Source of the DNA: Nemertoderma westbladi
Taxonomy: Eukaryota; Xenacoelomorpha; Nemertodermatida; Nemertodermatidae
Reading direction: 5' to 3'
Assembly: GCA_032718475.1 (NCBI GenBank)
Contig: JAUCBJ010005309.1
Coordinates: 1-30,141 of the forward strand
Length of the DNA stretch: 30,141 bases
Shown here: positions 20,864 through 30,141 of the stretch, in pieces
Layout: every line of letters begins with the position of its first letter
Numbering within the stretch: position 1 is the first letter of the stretch
Translations under genes and position numbers: made by a program
Notes under the pieces: generated by a model
The model's database searches: none
What the model was told of the DNA's origin: nothing
The model's input: the letters and a program-made list of their open reading frames with translations, nothing else

Positions 20864-21450
20864 AAACAATTACCAATTGATGGAAAGGAGCAGGTTAAGG
20901 CCGAGTTTTCTAACCAAAACAATAAACAGTCACTTTACCAAATCAGGGAAAGGAGCAGGTTACAGAGACGGGATTTTCTAACCAAAACAATAAACGATCA
21001 TTTAACTAATTGAGGGAAAGGAGCAGGTTACAGAGACGGGATTTTCTAACCAAAACAATAAACGATAACATTACCAATTGAGAGAAAGGAGCAGGTTACA
21101 GAGGCGGGATTTTCTAACCAAAACAATAAACGATAACATTACCAATTGAGGGAAAGGAGCAGGTTACAGAGGCGGGATTTCCTAACCAAAACAATAAACG
21201 ATCACTTAAACTAATTGAGGGAAAGGAGCAGGTTACAGAGGCGGGATTTTCTAACCAAAACAATAAACAGTCACTTTACCAAATCAGGGAAAGGAGCAGG
21301 TTACAGAGACGGGATTTTCTAACCAAAACAATAAACGATCATTTAACTAATTGAGGGAAAGGAGCAGGTTACAGAGACGGGATTTTCTAACCAAAACAAT
21401 AAACGATCATTTAACTAATTGAGGGAAAGGGGCAGGTTACAGAGGCGGGC
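20864..21450. repeat. 68-bp tandem repeat array
   Basis: About eight units, each with GGAAAGGAGCAGGTTACAG then CGGGATTTTCTAACC and CAATAAAC. Unit starts are near 20881, 20946, 21014, 21082, 21150, 21219, 21287, 21355 and 21422. Unit ends differ: the type with CAGTCACTTTACCAAATCA occurs in the first and sixth units, which suggests a five-unit higher-order period. The small ORF at 20804-21013 is a reading of the array. Confidence 0.85.
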
Positions 21451-21990
21451 CTTCTGTGCTGTTGGAAGTAGTGGAGCCGCTATCCGTAACACTACTCAGA
21501 CAGTAGTCATGATCCATTATTGATTATAAAACTAATACAGTAAGGCCTAAATTATGTGAAAGGTATATCCACATTTTCCACAATCCTGCAATCCAGTTTC
21601 GCCTATCAATTATTTAAAATTTATTAGCACAACCGGTAGGCCTACCATTACCGTATTTAAATGGTAGGCTACACAGTAGGCCTATAGCAGTACCAGTGCC
21701 GGTACCGGTACTAAAATACAGAAATACCTGCTTTATACCTACATCTGTACATACAATACAGCAAAATAGTGCTATATATATACTAACCGGTACTGATAGC
21801 CTGAGAGAACAGCAGTAGAGAAACCGGTAGCATGGAACCTAACATTAGACTTTTGGATGACATAAAAAATCAAAAAAAATTGACAAAAAAAGGATAAAAA
21901 TGGACAATAAAAATTATTGCGATTAAGTAATATGGATTAAATAAAACAGTATGCATGCCAATTAGTAGATTCAAAAATCCCGCCGCTGTA
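21451..21990. other. Gene-free DNA rich in short palindromes
   Basis: TAGGCCTA, GTAGGCCTA, TACCGGTA and GGTACCGGTACT occur several times within about 250 bp (21630-21830). No coding frame is apparent. Confidence 0.5.
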
Positions 21991-21999
21991 AGAATAATG

Positions 22000-22442
22000 C
22001 CCAAAAATGTAAAGGGTCATCAACTGAAAACTGAAGTATATGTTTCAAGTAGCCCCAAAATGGTCAACTTGTAAAAATTAGACAACATTTTAAAAACTTG
22101 TAGGTATAACCACAATCTGTAATGATAACCATAATTTAGACACACAAGGGATCATTTTGGTATATTAGACAACTCCAATAGTGCAAATAGAATTCCTGAA
22201 CATAACAAAAGGTACCGATTTATTTTATGCCAAAAAAACTATTTTTATAAGTAATTAAAAAAATACGTTAAATGTACAAATGAGGGCAGTTTGTTGCATT
22301 GATATGATAGAAAAACATTTAAACCAAATGGATAACTTTTAATTCAACAATTTAAGCTTCATGTATAGTTATAGTCATTAAATAAAATTTGTATATTTGG
22401 TGCAAGTTACCCCGCTGTTGCAAGTAGCCCCGTTTTACGGTA
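22000..22442 (-). repeat. Decayed interspersed repeat with TACCGTAAAACGGGG end, copy 2
   Basis: Ends on the plus strand with GCCCCGTTTTACGGTA (22427-22442), the reverse complement of the left edge at 8946, preceded by GTTGCAAGTA. Near the other end, GTTTCAAGTAGCCCC recurs at about 22040. The inside is AT-rich and non-coding. The left boundary is approximate. Confidence 0.4.
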
Positions 22443-24200
22443 TTGTTGTTAAATTATGTTAAATGTGAACTTTATAGTATCCCGGAGATTCCAGTGTCTG
22501 GTACGATACAGCTATTAGGACTGAATTAATTAGTAACTAATAAATTAATTGTTTGTTTCGTAACCTTGTCGTGTCGCACTAGTATCAGTATAGTAATTAA
22601 TAATCCAATGTAACAACTCGTTGACAATAATTAAGTAAGTAATGCCAACATTCTGGAATAATTTTAGAGTTGGAGATAAATTGGAGACATGGAATCACCT
22701 TTTAGTTTAGAGTTATACCAACTTCCTCTGAACCCCTCAGACCTCTCGCTTTCACTCCATTTCTTTCATGATTTGTGATTGAAAACATAATTTTATTAGG
22801 TTTATCAAGCAATATATTGGCATATTGTCTGGTTATAATAATATAGTATCTACGCATATGTATATATATATATATGCTAATATTCAATTTAAATTCAGTG
22901 GTAAATATGTTCGCATATGAAATAAAAGAAACTATTATAAAAACACGATGGAATACGTATGTTCTACAAACTGGACACATTGAACTCAACGTACTAAATA
23001 CTAAAAAACAATATTAATTTCATAATATTAATATGGATATTCTGATAAAATCAACATATGTAATCCCAAACACGGATACACTACAGTATTAACAACATTA
23101 ACCCCAAAAATATTATAATTAATATATATAATTATTAAATTGTACGTAACGAGATTCTCATTAGCACCTAGTTACAATTTGGGCGCAGTAAATTAACTTT
23201 GTTTTAAATCCTGAGAATAAAATAATAACCAAATTTTGAAAACTTACAGGACATAAATTAAATATTTAATATTATTAGCACATTTTACTAATTTGTAAAC
23301 TAAAATTTATTAATATTTCTGTATTATTGGGAGCGGTGTGCGAATCGCAATGCAAGAACTAAATATTTCATATTCAAAGGCAGAATAAATCATATTTTTT
23401 TTTTTTAAATATAAATGAAACATAAAAAATAATATTTTTTATGGATTTCAATTTCATGGAAGACAATTTCAAAATGATTTTGTAAATACGAAATTCAATC
23501 CAAACAAATTTAACTTTAAATAGTAAGTAACACGTAAGGCTGAGTCCAAAGTCGTAATCAATAACTTTATAAGATTACAGTTATCTATTACAATATTGGA
23601 GGGCGCCCGGATTATAAAACGACTCAAACTGCAATCTATCCGTCTTCAACAAATAATAGTAGCGATTCAACATGGGAATAAGGCTCTTCTACAATTATTA
23701 TGGGAAAAGCGTGATAATGAGGAGAGAAAAAAAACAATTAAAATCATTAATTATTGATAAACAGATAGAAATTATTGATAAACAACTTTAGATAGATTTA
23801 TGACGAATTTATTTTAATTTCTATTGGCAAAAATATAATGATAAGGATCTAATTAATTCCAATTGAATTCATAGAGAGAAACTAAACAATAAATATACGA
23901 ATTTGTGGGGGTAATCTAACAAAAATGTTGATATACAAGTAAATCTAAACAAAGAAGACAATTTTATAAACAGAGTTAATCGCTGAAGCCAAAAACTCAT
24001 AATGCAGCACCTAACGAATGAACACATTACCCGCCCACGGACGTATAGTAAATAATTCTAGTTGGGGTCACTAATGACAACAAACTAAACGGATAATTAC
24101 GGTAGTTAGCTAAATCGTTAAGTAAGTAGTGGGCTGATCAGAGACAATTAAAATTATGAATAATTAATCAAACAAAGTAAGGGGCCTTCATAAAGTTTGT
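22443..24200. other. AT-rich DNA without a recognised gene
   Basis: Includes a short (TA)n at 22860-22875, poly-T at about 23394-23406 and an AAATTATTGATAAACA duplication at about 23745-23785. No frame with domain character was found. Confidence 0.5.
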
Positions 24201-24220
24201 TACGAAAATATTGGGAATCC

Positions 24221-24860
24221 CCCCCACCCCCCATGGCTACCACCACTCCCCATGGCTACCACCCCCCCCATGGCTACCACCCCCCATGGCTACCCCCCCC
24301 CCATACCCCCCCCCCCATGGCTACCACCCCCCCATGGCTACCACCACTCCCCATGGCTACCACCCCCCATGGCTACCACCCCCCATGGCTACCACCACTC
24401 CCCATGGCTACCACCCCCCCCCCATGGCTACCACCACTCCCCATGGCTACCACCCCCCCATGGCTACCACCCCCACATGGCTACCCCCCCCCATGGCTAC
24501 CCCCCCCCATGGCTACCACCCCCCATGGCTACCACCACTCCCCATGGCTACCACCACTCCCCATGGCTACCACCCCCCCATGGCTACCACCACTCCCCAT
24601 GGCTACCACCCCCCATGGCTACCACCCCCCATGGCTACCACCACTCCATATGGCTACCACCCCCCCCCCCATGGCTACCACCACTCCCCGTGGCTACCAC
24701 CACTCCCCATGGCTACCACCCCCCCCCCCCCCCCCCCATGGCTACCACCACTCCCCATGGCTACCCCCTCCCCATGGCTACCACCACTCCCCATGGCTAC
24801 CACCCCCCCCCCCATGGCTACCACTCCCCCCCCCCCCCATGGCTACCCCCCCCCCCCCCA
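24221..24860. repeat. C-rich ~18-bp minisatellite, CCATGGCTACCACC units
   Basis: Several dozen units of CCATGGCTACCACC separated by C-runs or ACTCCC, in places with C-tracts over 15 long (24718-24737). All three plus frames are open because the unit lacks stops; the resulting Pro, His, Gly, Tyr proteins are artefacts. The opposite strand is G-rich with many closely spaced G-tracts. Confidence 0.9.
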
Positions 24861-26321
24861 TAGAAATATATACAATAAGAAGAATCTTTCAACACGCCTC
24901 CTATAGACTAGTTCTATAGTAGTTCTATAGACTAGTAAGAGTGCTGAACTCTGTATGATTAGAGGAAACTAAATACATTGTTGAGTGACATGTATTACTG
25001 CTATTAAACTTTCTTATGGTGGCTTATAACCCGGATATGTGTGGCATAGTAGGTGATATGATATCCAGAGTCGTGTAGCCAAAGAATATAATGCCAGTCA
25101 AAAATAGGAGGGCCCTGAACGGTAGTCAGTCAAAGGGAGCCAATGTCGTAAATATTCATACCAGAACATTAATTTATTTAGCTAGGAGTGAACCAGACAG
25201 CCAATAGTGTGAGTAGTGAAGTAAACAAGGAGAAACATAGCAAAGTGAAAGCTGAGTTGTTTCTATTGGCTATCTCTTGTCTGACTTCCGGGATGGGTCT
25301 GGCTTGGGTAGCCCAGTGAGTGCTCAAGGATTCCTTCCATCCAATACTACCCCCCCCCCCCCCCTCCCCCTAACGCGTAACAAACTCTAAGAATCGCCCC
25401 TAAATGGAAACATTAAAAAATTAAATTCCCGATTAAAGTAAGAACATCCAATAAATGTGCATAAGGAACATGATTTAATATTTATATACAAAATGCAGAA
25501 CTCCAATGTATATAATATATTATATTATTCCGAAAAATGCTTTGAAACAAGAATTCATTTTGGTTTATGATAAATTTATTTGAATGAAAATGAACTTGTC
25601 CCAGTCGTATTGTGGCGCTTCTTGCAGGTTAAATTATTTGCGAACAACTGAAGTTCGACTTATATATCGATTACATTGGCAAAATTTTGGTTAAAAGGTT
25701 CGATTGATTTGGTTAAATAATTAATAATAAATAGCACAGCGCTGATTAAAGGAAATCATTGAGCTTCCGGAGTATTGGGCGTATTTGGAATATATATAAT
25801 ATATACATATTTTGAATCCTTGAACAGCTAGCTTTCCTCACTATAAGGTTGAAGAATAACTGCAGTACGACTGGTGTAATATTGCTGGATTCCATTTTTT
25901 TTAAACGCTTGTAGCTAAAGATTGAAAGCAAAAATAAAACTTCTGGCTCACCCAGTCAGTGGTCGGGAGGTGAAACTACATATCTCTGTTTCAAATTTCA
26001 TGCAATCTCATTAAGACTTGTAGAAAAATTAGGGGTGGGGGTCCGTGTTACTGAATTACGACTCTTCTATATTCCAGAACATGGTGCACAAAGCTAACTC
26101 CAAGTTTGTGCTAAAATCTAATCAGAAACTCACGTTTTTAATTTTAGAATCGTTTAGAGAAGCAGCCAGTTTTCAACATAGTGCAGTAGGCCTACATTCA
26201 AGTAAAGCTTAAACAGACTCAAATAAAGGAAACGGTGAAGGTTTACATTTTTCAGATATTTCGGCCTTTAGTGGCGGACTGGATGACTGCGGACCGATCA
26301 CCTTGTTCACAAAGACGAACC
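24861..26321. other. Gene-free stretch upstream of the fibrinogen-related gene
   Basis: AT-rich with a C16-like run at about 25350-25367. The phrase AGGGCCCTGAACGGTAGTCA at about 25108 begins a segment related to 8440-8510. AGCCAATAG at about 25199 and CTATTGGCT at about 25263 form a short inverted repeat. I see no TATA box that I would assign with confidence to the downstream gene. Confidence 0.45.
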
Positions 26322-26360
26322 ATGTGGTATACTGTAGTAGTAGGGCTTACATTATTCTTT
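26322..26360 (+). CDS. Exon 1: signal peptide
   Basis: Thirteen codons, a basic-free hydrophobic stretch. It ends in phase 0 at GTAAAT, a good splice donor. The ATG follows GACGAACC. The upstream exon edge could be after TTTTCAG at about 26255. Confidence 0.55.
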
Positions 26361-26527
26361 GTAAATGGTTGAAGGTCTGAAGGACCATATTGTTCATATA
26401 AATTTTTATGTAAACTTCCCCCGCTGCGCTCGCTCGGTATATAAATAAACTCAAGTCATAACGCTTAAAAACTACATAACTATATAACTAATACTAATAA
26501 CTATCTAACTACATAACTACATAAAAG
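26361..26527 (+). other. Intron of the fibrinogen-related gene (167 bp)
   Basis: Donor GTAAAT at 26361 and acceptor AAAAG ending at 26527. Branch-like ACTAATACTAATAACTATCTAAC lies about 30-50 bp before the acceptor. The polypyrimidine tract is weak. A stop (TAA) lies just before the acceptor in the exon frame, so the exon cannot extend further upstream. The intron also holds CGCTGCGCTCGCTCGG at about 26422. Confidence 0.5.
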
Positions 26528-26838
26528 GATGACTTTTATTGGTCGTTTATCGACTGCGATAGAAGTAAAGGAGAATGCGATCCCTATGATCCTAAAATAT
26601 GCGATAAGCCGACAGAATCCGATCAATATACCGTCGATATCGGACGTCAACTCTACTATGCAACAACTAACGACAAGAAACTAAGATGCGATCGCGATTG
26701 GGTCATATTTTATAGACGTATCCCCAACACCAGTTTCACTGGCCTGTACAGTATAGGATTCGGAGATTCCAAAGGAAGTTACTTCCTGGGCCTGAGAAAT
26801 ATGCATGTTCTGACAGAGAATAGGGAATGTTTTATGAA
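26528..26838 (+). CDS. Exon 2, 5' part, of the fibrinogen-related gene
   Basis: Open from GAT at 26528 to the transposon edge, with no start codon of its own. It holds a Cys- and Asp-rich N-terminal segment, then the WVIFYRR and YFLGLRNMHVLT motifs of the fibrinogen fold. Ends in the first copy of the 8-bp target duplication. Confidence 0.7.
26831..26838. repeat. Left 8-bp target duplication TTTATGAA
   Basis: Repeats exactly at 28511-28518, just outside the element ends. Confidence 0.9.
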
Positions 26839-28510
26839 CACTGCTGGATTAACCTTAAGGCATATAAGGCACGTGCCTTAGGGCCAGCCGAAAATACGGG
26901 CCATTTTTTCTCAGCGAGTCATTCCTGTGAAAAATATATTTTTATCTGAAAAGTCTACATTTTATCTCACCAAAATTTGTAGAAAACAGAGCAAGAAAGT
27001 GCATCTTTCGACTACTATCTATTCCTAAATTTCTGATAGAAAGTGCAAAATTCTAGCTCAGTCGACCGACAGGTGCTGTGTTATTAGTTCGAGACCTGAT
27101 GGCAGGGAAATAATATAACATGGGCAGTAAAACTTTAAAGTGTTAATTATGAACAATGGAGAATTTAATTGAATTTTTTTTCCATTTAATTTTAATTATT
27201 TGTCGTTATGCTCTTAAACTTTCTAGAACAACCACATAATTTGTTGTAGATAAAATAGTTGTTGATAAAGAAAAACGTGTCAGAAGTAACTTTTTCTCAC
27301 TACTGTAATTTAATTTAACCGAAATTCAGATGTTCTGCCCTCGTGTATTGAATTTTGCATCGATGGCATTTTAGGTGCAATTCCTGCAAAACCTAAAACT
27401 CTCGGACAGCATAATTGAATTTGGGTAAATTAAAATTAGTGACAAAAAGTGCTTATTTCCGAGACCGTTCTCTTATCGAAGAATATTACTTTATCAGCAA
27501 GTCCAAATCTAGATCAGAAATATTACATCTTTGCACTACAGCACTAAGCCCACACCTTTTGTATGTTATATTTCTCAGCAAGTCCTGTAAAGATAAGAAG
27601 TACCCTGTGAAACCTACCCTACAGCAAATAAATAACACATTCCCACGATCCGATCAAAATTGCTAAATGCCTACAGGGGCCAGTCAGCCTTAAGGGGGCC
27701 AACTATAACCCCCACAGAAATGAAATTTTCGAAAATTTACACAATTTTTTGTAGTTTGATAGAAGGGCTTTCATAAGGTGATATCGGTTTTCAACATTGA
27801 ATTATTTTTTTACCTCAAAACAGCTCTTTTCAACAACATAATATATTGCTGATATTTATGACTCTCTGTATAAAAAACCTTTTTATCAGTTTGTCAATTT
27901 TGACTTTTTTCATCACTAAATTCCCTACTACTATTTTATTTTTTACTCAATTGCCATCAAAAATATACCAAAATGTTCAGCAGCTTTAGGACTACTATCG
28001 TTGGTTTTGTAAAACATGGCCATTTGGATATTCTAGAACCGATTGTGTAACTGCTACACTTTGTCTATCACAAAATATTTGATTCCCAAAATATAGCCCA
28101 GATATACTACAGTAAAACCCCCATAAATTTTTCAAAAACTATAATTTTGTGCTAATAAAATTGTTTTAAAGTTTTCATAGAAGATAGCCTACATATCTAG
28201 GTCCATTTTACCAAAGTCTTGGGACCAAGAACTTCAATGCAGGTGGTATTACAGATCTTTAAACATGAGCTAATTTACATATACTGTAAATGCCTCACTA
28301 AAGTAACTTATTCACTTATTGAAGTACTTAGTACTTATTTGCACGCAGTCATCCAATGAAAATACTTTATATTTCCTTCGCAACAATTTCAGTTGTTTTT
28401 AGCAGCTTTTTCTTTTGAAAGGGTTTGCGGAAAAATATCAATTTTCGGGCCATTTTTTTGGAAATTACTAAAATGTGCCTTAGGGCCGCTAGAGGCTTAA
28501 TCCGGCACTG
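26839..28510. mobile_element. Non-autonomous hAT-like element (1672 bp) inside an exon
   Basis: The left end is CACTGCTGGATTAACC; the right end, read inward, is CAGTGCCGGATTAAGC, a 16-bp imperfect inverted repeat. TTTATGAA flanks it as an 8-bp duplication. Subterminal phrases on both sides (GCCTTAGGGCC, GGGCCATTTTTT) are also inverted. End sequence and duplication length match hAT elements. No transposase frame; the small ORF at 27415-27666 has no recognisable domain. Confidence 0.88.
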
Positions 28511-28518
28511 TTTATGAA
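28511..28518. repeat. Right 8-bp target duplication TTTATGAA
   Basis: Exact match to 26831-26838. It contains the ATG that begins the apparent ORF at 28514. Confidence 0.9.
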
Positions 28519-28786
28519 GATTGAATGTGGTACAGCGACGGTTTTATACAGAAACTTTACTGTGGGGGGTGGTGGTTACGGGAATCCTCTAAAGATTACA
28601 AGTTATTACAATGAGTCCAATACCGGTGTGTCTGCTAATGAAAGAAACTGCGATCTTTCTGTTTACAACAACAAGATGTTTGATTGGAACAAAGGATGGT
28701 GGCATGGCGGACTTCCCCCAAGTGAATGGGAAACAAAAACTGAAACTATTGAGATGAAGGTGAAATGCAAGAAAACAGTCGGGTGA
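28519..28786 (+). CDS. Exon 2, 3' part, of the fibrinogen-related gene
   Basis: Continues the exon frame in register after the hAT element and holds YRNFTVGG, the NC motif and GWWHGG, the second half of the fibrinogen-like fold. Ends at TGA 28784-28786. The stretch could look like a separate 90-residue ORF from ATG 28514, but that ATG lies in the duplicated target site and is internal. Confidence 0.75.
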
Positions 28787-28872
28787 AACATTCGAGATGA
28801 AACTGAAACACATAAAGTAACAAACTGTACAGTAGCGCAGTAGGTAACGTAACTAACATTATAATTATAATA

Positions 28873-30141
28873 TACAACAAATTAATAATATCCTCTGAGT
28901 TACAATGAACAAATGAACGGCACTGCCGTAGGTCGTGTGGCCTCCGTTGGGAACGTCGGTTCCAGGAACCGCGGTTGGAATCCCATATAAAGGATAGATG
29001 GAACCCGTAGACCCAACGGGTAACCCATGGGTTACATCCAACCCGTAGACCCAACGGGTAACCCATGGGTTACATCCAACCCGTAGACCCAACGGGTAAC
29101 CCATGGGTTACATCCAACCAGTAGACCCAGCGGGTAACCCGTTACATCCAACCAGTAGACCCAGCGGGTAACCCAAGGGCTACATCCAACCCGTAGACCC
29201 AACGGGTAACCCATGGGTTACATCCAACCAGTAGACCCAACGGGTAACCCATGGGTTACATCCAACCAGTAGACCCAACGGGTAACCCATGGGTTACATC
29301 CAACCCGTAGACCCAACGGGTAACCCATGGGTTACATCCAACCCGTAGACCCAACGGGTAACCCATGGGTTACATCCAACCAGTAGACCCAACGGGTAAC
29401 CCGTTACATCCATCCCGTAGATCCATCGAGTACCTCATGGGTTACATCCAACCCGTAGACCCAACGGGTAACCCATGGGTTACATCCAACCCGTAGACCC
29501 AACGGGTAACCCATGGGTTACATCCAACCAGTAGACCCAACGGGTAACCCGTTACATCCATCCCGTAGATCCATCGAGTACCTCATGGGTTACATCCAAC
29601 CCGTAGACCCAACGGGTAACCCATGGGTTACATCCAACCCGTAGACCCAACGGGTAACCCATGGGTTACATCCAACCAGTAGACCCAACGGGTAACCCAT
29701 AGGTTTGATCCATAACGAAACACCCTCCGTCTGTTTAAACCTAAAGGGAAGATAAATTATCTAGTTTATAAATTAATTAAGAGTTTATTATTGTTTCAGT
29801 AAGAATAATATAATTCGGCTATATATATTATAGTACCGGTATTAATAATATGTTACTTACTATTATTAGTTACAGTATTATATTTAGTCTCTTTAACTTG
29901 AACTCAATAGGAAACAGATCGTAGCTAATCGTTTGAGGGACGTTCCCAGCAGCGACCGCAACGCTGGTTTCACATAGAACATCGTGATTCTTTTATTTAA
30001 TCTGACAAAGACAATACAATGTATGTAAAGATTCAACTGTAACGTAACTGCAGGCCTATCAACTAGTCAACCTATGTGATACTAGAATAGAGAAAATAAT
30101 ACTGGTAACTACAGAACTGAACAGTTTGGTAAGCTGGTGTA
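28873..30141. repeat. ~1.2-kb interspersed repeat with minisatellite core, copy B (runs off the end)
   Basis: Same orientation and order as 2046-3271: head with GGTTCCAGGAACC, a ~38-bp array at about 29007-29700, then an AT-rich tail. It starts only about 86 bp after the stop of the fibrinogen-related gene. Small differences from copy A include extra bases near 29833 and 29905. The tail still matches copy A at the last base of the window. Confidence 0.75.
29007..29700. repeat. Palindromic ~38-bp minisatellite array, copy B
   Basis: About 18 units of the same palindromic monomer as at 2190-2860, with more uniform sequence. The variant CATCCCGTAGATCCATCGAG starts at 29411 and again at 29559, a higher-order period near 148 bp, with unit arrangement different from copy A. 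Minus-strand frames here are repeat artefacts. Confidence 0.85.

Larger units (their letters stand above)
26322..28786 (+). pseudogene. Secreted fibrinogen-related protein gene, exon 2 split by a hAT element
   Basis: Two exons are inferred: 26322-26360 and 26528 onwards. Exon 1 encodes MWYTVVVGLTLFF, a signal-peptide-like start. Exon 2 is open for 102 codons up to an ATG at 26834, then stops at a transposon; the same frame resumes after it and ends at TGA 28784-28786. Ignoring the transposon and one target copy, the protein would be about 205 residues, close to one fibrinogen C-terminal domain. Matches to that fold include WVIFYRR (71-77), GFGD (90-93), YFLGLRNMHVLT (98-109), YRNFTVGG (127-134), Y-N-C around 160 and GWW (176-178). 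The DxD calcium loop is not evident. Possible N-glycosylation sites are NTS (80) and NFT (129). Such proteins are often secreted lectins in invertebrates; function here is inference. This copy is broken unless the element is spliced out or absent from the other allele. Confidence 0.72.

Noticed and set aside
24197-24919. 240-residue Pro/His/Gly/Tyr-rich protein
   Set aside because: It is a translation of a C-rich minisatellite; all three plus frames are open for the same trivial reason.
27415-27666. 83-residue ORF as a hAT transposase remnant
   Set aside because: No transposase, zinc-finger or dimerisation motif is visible, and its length is within chance for AT-rich DNA.
28514-28786. Independent 90-residue gene
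   Set aside because: Its ATG lies in a transposon target duplication, and the frame continues an upstream exon across the hAT element.
28865-29214. Minus-strand ORFs with repeated MGYPLGLRVGCNPW
   Set aside because: Readings of the palindromic minisatellite; they end where the array ends and vary with unit length.

Overview
This is a window of animal nuclear DNA. It is AT-rich, mostly non-coding, full of transposable elements, and the one host-like gene has an intron and a predicted signal peptide. The many short palindromes (TAGGCCTA, TACCGGTA), the mix of LINE, LTR and cut-and-paste elements, and a divergent secreted fibrinogen-like gene fit a marine invertebrate, perhaps an echinoderm. 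That taxonomic guess is inference only. No tRNA, rRNA or CRISPR was recognised.

Layout. 1-2040: AT-rich DNA without a convincing gene, with decayed ~82-bp repeats at the left edge. 2046-3271: copy A of a ~1.2-kb repeat whose core is a palindromic ~38-bp minisatellite. 3396-7952: a cut-and-paste transposon with matching inverted ends and an 8-bp target duplication (CATAATTA), split near its left end by an almost intact minus-strand LINE (ORF 3466-6762, one internal TGA). 8946-9600: a decayed repeat with a GC-rich inverted-terminal-repeat MITE (9032-9250) inside it. 10031-18488: a Ty3/gypsy-like LTR retrotransposon flanked by AGCT, with gag, pol, primer-binding site and polypurine tract. Its 3' LTR is split by a ~3.1-kb unclassified insertion (about 15271-18388), which carries ~143-bp tandem repeats, a 560-bp duplication and a TTAA-flanked MITE (17519-17893). 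19187-19580: a GC-rich coding-like relic, perhaps a LINE tail. 20864-21450: a 68-bp tandem array. 24221-24860: a C-rich ~18-bp array. 26322-28786: the fibrinogen-related gene, its second exon split by a 1672-bp hAT-like element. 28873-30141: copy B of the ~1.2-kb minisatellite repeat, running off the end.

The elements are nested, so the order of some events can be read. The LTR element came first, then the insertion into its 3' LTR; the TTAA MITE lies inside that insertion. The LINE sits inside the 8-bp-TSD transposon. The hAT copy sits inside an otherwise open host exon. The least explained objects are the ~3.1-kb insertion, the CTACGCGTAG-bearing transposon, and the paired palindromic minisatellite repeats about 26.8 kb apart. 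All calls rest on reading the sequence; no database search was possible.
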